Below are positions 61,651 through 64,000 of a DNA stretch of 64,000 bases, in pieces; position 1 is the stretch's first letter; each line of letters opens with the position of its first letter. Source of the DNA: Segatella oris (GTDB lineage Bacteria > Bacteroidota > Bacteroidia > Bacteroidales > Bacteroidaceae); assembly GCF_900637655.1 (NCBI RefSeq), contig NZ_LR134384.1:558001-622000 (forward strand). The letters run 5' to 3'. The position numbers and the translations under genes were made by a program. Under the pieces are notes generated by a model. The model ran no database searches, had not been told where the DNA came from, and worked only from the letters and a program-made list of their open reading frames with translations.

Positions 61651-61688
61651 GCTCCCCTCTCCTTGGAGAGGGGCTGGGGGTGAGGCTT
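61651..61688. repeat. C/G-rich hairpin repeat, type II
   Basis: GCTCCCCTCTCCTTGGAGAG then GGGCTGGGGGTGAGGCTT, ending 13 bp before the recX start. Confidence 0.88.
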
Positions 61689-61700
61689 TATTTTCTTCTC

Positions 61701-62168
61701 ATGACCGAACAACAAGCCCAACTTCGCTTAGCTTCTCTTTGTGCTAAAGGCGAACACTGCACGCAGGAAATGCTTGAAAAACTCAGGAAATGGGAGATAG
61801 AAGAAGATGCACAAGCACGCATCATAGCCTATCTCACCGAACATCATTTCATTGATGACAGCCGATTTTGTGAGGCTTTCGTCAAGGATAAGATACAATA
61901 TAACGGCTGGGGACGGCGTAAAGTGGAGCAAGCGCTCTACATGAAAGGCATTCCCCGCAGTGTTTCCGACCCCATACTTGACGAAATTTCCGATGAGATG
62001 TATCTTGAAAAGCTGCGTCCTCTCATCAAACATAAGTGGCCAACCATAAAGGCCCGCAATGAATATGAACGCTCCATGAAACTCATTAAGTTTGCCATGG
62101 GACGCGGATTTGATGTGCGACTCATTCGCCAATGCATTGACGATGCCGACGAACTATTAGATGATTAG
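61701..62168 (+). CDS. recX: RecX regulatory protein
   Basis: A 155-residue RecX with three-helix repeats, typical runs being I-A-Y-L-T-E-H-H-F-I-D-D-S-R-F and G-W-G-R-R-K-V-E-Q-A-L-Y-M-K-G-I. It modulates RecA filaments. No recA lies next to it. The start is the ATG at 61701; the frame above it is repeat sequence. ComF overlaps its end by 8 bp. Confidence 0.92.
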   Translation: MTEQQAQLRLASLCAKGEHCTQEMLEKLRKWEIEEDAQARIIAYLTEHHFIDDSRFCEAFVKDKIQYNGWGRRKVEQALYMKGIPRSVSDPILDEISDEMYLEKLRPLIKHKWPTIKARNEYERSMKLIKFAMGRGFDVRLIRQCIDDADELLDD

Positions 62169-62856
62169 CTTCTTAGACAGGTTTTTCGACCTCATTGCAC
62201 CACGCTTGTGCGCTGTCTGTGGCAGTCGGTTGACCGTCACAGAAAAGGTGATTTGTGCCCCATGTAACCGCCATTTGCCACGCACTGACCATGCCCTTTC
62301 GCCATTCGACAACCCACTTTGCCGCATTTTTTGGAAGCAAGTGCCCATTGAAAAGGCTGCCGCTTGGTTCTATTATTCGGCAAAATCGCCTGCCAGTCGC
62401 GCTATTTACGACCTTAAATATCATCACCGCGCAGCCATTGGTCACCAACTTGGCGAGATGATGGCATGCGAAATGCAGGCTAACGGCTTCTTTGAAGGCA
62501 TTGATTTGATTATCCCAGTGCCACTCACGAAAGGCAGAATGCGCGAGCGTGGCTATAATCAAAGCCTGCTTATTGCCGAAGGTGTGGCACATATCACACA
62601 CATTCCCATTGAAAACAAAGTGCTGAAACGCATACGTTTTGACGGCAGCCAGACTCAACAGAGCATCGAACTGCGCCGCGAGAACGTGAAAGATGCCTTC
62701 CGATTGCAGCATCCAGAGCGCATCGTTGAGCGTCATCTGCTTCTTATCGACGATGTCATCACCACGGGTTCCACGATGCTTGCCTGCGCAAAAGAACTCG
62801 CCAAGGCAGGCGATATCAAAGTAAGCGTGTTGTCGTTAGGCTTTGTGGGGAGATAA
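62161..62856 (+). CDS. comF: ComF family phosphoribosyltransferase-like protein
   Basis: A 231-residue ComF. An N-terminal zinc module (C-A-V-C-G ... C-A-P-C-N, residues 17-39) precedes a phosphoribosyltransferase domain with the PRPP loop L-L-L-I-D-D-V-I-T-T-G-S-T near 196-208 and R-G-Y-N-Q-S near 137. ComF is needed for DNA uptake in transformable bacteria, where it helps bring single-stranded DNA in. Together with DprA it points to possible competence. Confidence 0.93.
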   Translation: MISFLDRFFDLIAPRLCAVCGSRLTVTEKVICAPCNRHLPRTDHALSPFDNPLCRIFWKQVPIEKAAAWFYYSAKSPASRAIYDLKYHHRAAIGHQLGEMMACEMQANGFFEGIDLIIPVPLTKGRMRERGYNQSLLIAEGVAHITHIPIENKVLKRIRFDGSQTQQSIELRRENVKDAFRLQHPERIVERHLLLIDDVITTGSTMLACAKELAKAGDIKVSVLSLGFVGR

Positions 62857-62875
62857 ACTCCACACTTCTCATTCC

Positions 62876-63799
62876 TCATTCCACATTCTTCCTCATGTTC
62901 CTTGGGTGGTGATTAAGGATTTCTTCACGCAGAGTTGTCGTGTCGATATGCGTATAAATCTCGGTGGTTCCGATGCTCTCATGGCCCAGCATGGCTTGAA
63001 TGGCTCGCAAATCAGCACCACCTTGGAGCAGCGCAGTGGCGAAACTATGGCGCAGGGTGTGGGGAGAAATGGTCTTCTTTATACCCGCTTCTTCTGCCTG
63101 TCGCTTGATCATGATGAGAATCATGGTGCGAGTGAGGTGATGACCACGACGGTTCAAGAACACAAAATCCTCTTCACCGGGTTTGATATTGAGGTGAACA
63201 CGGTCGGTAAACCACAGTTGAAGTTCCTTAATAGCACGTGGAGAAATGGGCACAAGCCGCTCTTTCGAACCCTTGCCGAGCACGCGAATGAAGCCGTCAT
63301 CAAGGTAAAGTTGGGAGAGTTTCAGGTTGACAAGCTCTGAAACTCGCAGTCCGCAGGAGAACAACACCTCAATAATGGCGCGGTTACGCTGGCCTTCCGG
63401 CTTACTGAGGTCTATGCTCTGTTCCAGCATATCGACTTCAGCTGTCGACAGAACCTCGGGTAAATGCTGTCCCAAAGCAGGAGATTCGAGCAGTTCTGTG
63501 GGGTCAGTTTCGATGTAACCATCAAGTAAAAGGAAGCGATAAAACGAGCGGATACCACTCAAGATGCGTGATTGTGAGCGCGGACCAATTTGAAACTCGT
63601 GCAAAGTAGCTGCAAAATGCTGCAGATCTTCAAGCTGCAAAGCCGTCATTTCGAGTCCTTCGCGCTTGCAATAGTCCATGAGCCACGTGATGTCATGACT
63701 GTAGGCATCGAGCGTGTTCTGTGAATAATTGCGCTCTAACTTCAGATAACGCAGGTAAGACTTCAGCACATTGGCACTGCTTTTCTTGTCGGTTTCCAT
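62876..63799 (-). CDS. xerD: Tyrosine recombinase XerD-like
   Basis: A 307-residue XerC/D-type recombinase. N-terminal SAM-like DNA-binding domain (about 10-95) and catalytic domain with Arg in G-L-R-V-S-E-L, Lys in G-K-G-S-K-E-R, H-T-L-R-H-S, H in L-G-H-E-S-I and the nucleophilic Tyr in T-E-I-Y-T-H. Resolves chromosome dimers at dif. Bacteroidales have several related recombinases; XerD assignment rests on the housekeeping-like length and lack of a partner element. Divergent from aroQ. Confidence 0.9.
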   Translation of the reverse strand: METDKKSSANVLKSYLRYLKLERNYSQNTLDAYSHDITWLMDYCKREGLEMTALQLEDLQHFAATLHEFQIGPRSQSRILSGIRSFYRFLLLDGYIETDPTELLESPALGQHLPEVLSTAEVDMLEQSIDLSKPEGQRNRAIIEVLFSCGLRVSELVNLKLSQLYLDDGFIRVLGKGSKERLVPISPRAIKELQLWFTDRVHLNIKPGEEDFVFLNRRGHHLTRTMILIMIKRQAEEAGIKKTISPHTLRHSFATALLQGGADLRAIQAMLGHESIGTTEIYTHIDTTTLREEILNHHPRNMRKNVE

Positions 63800-63875
63800 T
63801 TATTTTATTATTTTTGCTGCTACAGGAACGTGTAAGAAACGAGCGCTTCTGCTCTCTATTACGTCCTTACTTCTG

Positions 63876-63883
63876 CAAAGATA
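63876..63883 (-). promoter_or_regulatory. Promoter -7 box for xerD
   Basis: TATCTTTG on the minus strand, 76 nt before the xerD start and in the gap shared with aroQ. Confidence 0.5.
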
Positions 63884-63901
63884 AATAAAAAAAACGAATA
63901 T

Positions 63902-64000
63902 ATGAAGATACAAATCATCAATGGGCCCAACCTCAACTTGCTTGGGAAGCGCGAGCCCGACATTTATGGTAACCGCTCATTTGAGGACTATCTGCCCACG
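63902..64000 (+). CDS. aroQ: 3-dehydroquinate dehydratase, type II (partial, N-terminal 33 residues)
   Basis: The gene runs off the right edge. The visible part, beginning [23 protein letters not shown], carries the type II dehydroquinase signature ([13 protein letters not shown]) with the catalytic-loop Tyr (I-Y-G) following. It dehydrates 3-dehydroquinate in the shikimate pathway. Confidence 0.94.
   Translation, partial: MKIQIINGPNLNLLGKREPDIYGNRSFEDYLPT

Overview
The window looks like a chromosomal segment of a Bacteroidales bacterium, most likely Prevotella or a close relative. Evidence is a SusC/SusD polysaccharide utilisation locus, lipoproteins with Bacteroidetes-type lipoboxes, a TlpA/DUF4369-type thioredoxin, a Bacteroidales-type LepB with a large insert, three-subunit fumarate reductase, and TAnnTTTG promoter -7 boxes instead of -10/-35 promoters. 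I saw no rRNA, tRNA, CRISPR array or prophage.

Layout. 1-10.9 kb: a minus-strand locus for glycosaminoglycan (chondroitin/dermatan sulfate or hyaluronan) use: SusC, SusD, a surface lipoprotein, PL8 lyase, GH88 unsaturated glucuronyl hydrolase and a truncated serine-type sulfatase. 11-25 kb: MATE transporter, orphan FecE-like ATPase, DinB, YchF, Lgt, Dus, DprA, thioesterase, DUF2851, DapB, LepB, a degenerate LepB paralogue and WbqC-like protein. 26-32 kb: DEAD-box helicase, TlpA-like protein, superoxide dismutase and a sigma-factor operon. 32-39 kb: fumarate reductase operon interrupted by a four-helix-bundle (23S IVS-type) gene, then GH84. 40-52 kb: MnmG, Apt, UvrC, Dtd, MazG-like, DeoC, WG-repeat protein, polyprenyl synthase and PolA. 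Two parS-like palindromes near 42 kb suggest the region is close to the chromosome origin. 52.3-53.7 kb: a Y1 (REP-associated) transposase flanked by inverted hairpin repeats and periodic arrays. 54-64 kb: DUF3108 protein, Ig-like lipoprotein, GH3-like enzyme, YihY, PrmC, RecX, ComF, XerD and the start of AroQ.

The housekeeping genes are ordinary; the unusual content is non-coding. Three families of extragenic repeats fill most gaps: (1) eight arrays of 4-6 imperfect palindromes with an exact 22-bp period; (2) at least seventeen C/G-rich hairpins with a G-rich tail, some forming large inverted pairs, one making the C-terminus of Dus and one sitting in frame inside a lipoprotein signal peptide; (3) the 66-68-bp units around the Y1 transposase. 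Some repeats share modules across loci, so they seem to be composite mobile non-coding elements. A parS site also forms the centre of a 40-bp perfect palindrome between apt and uvrC, and several genes have the -7 box only 4-10 nt before their start codon, pointing to leaderless mRNAs.
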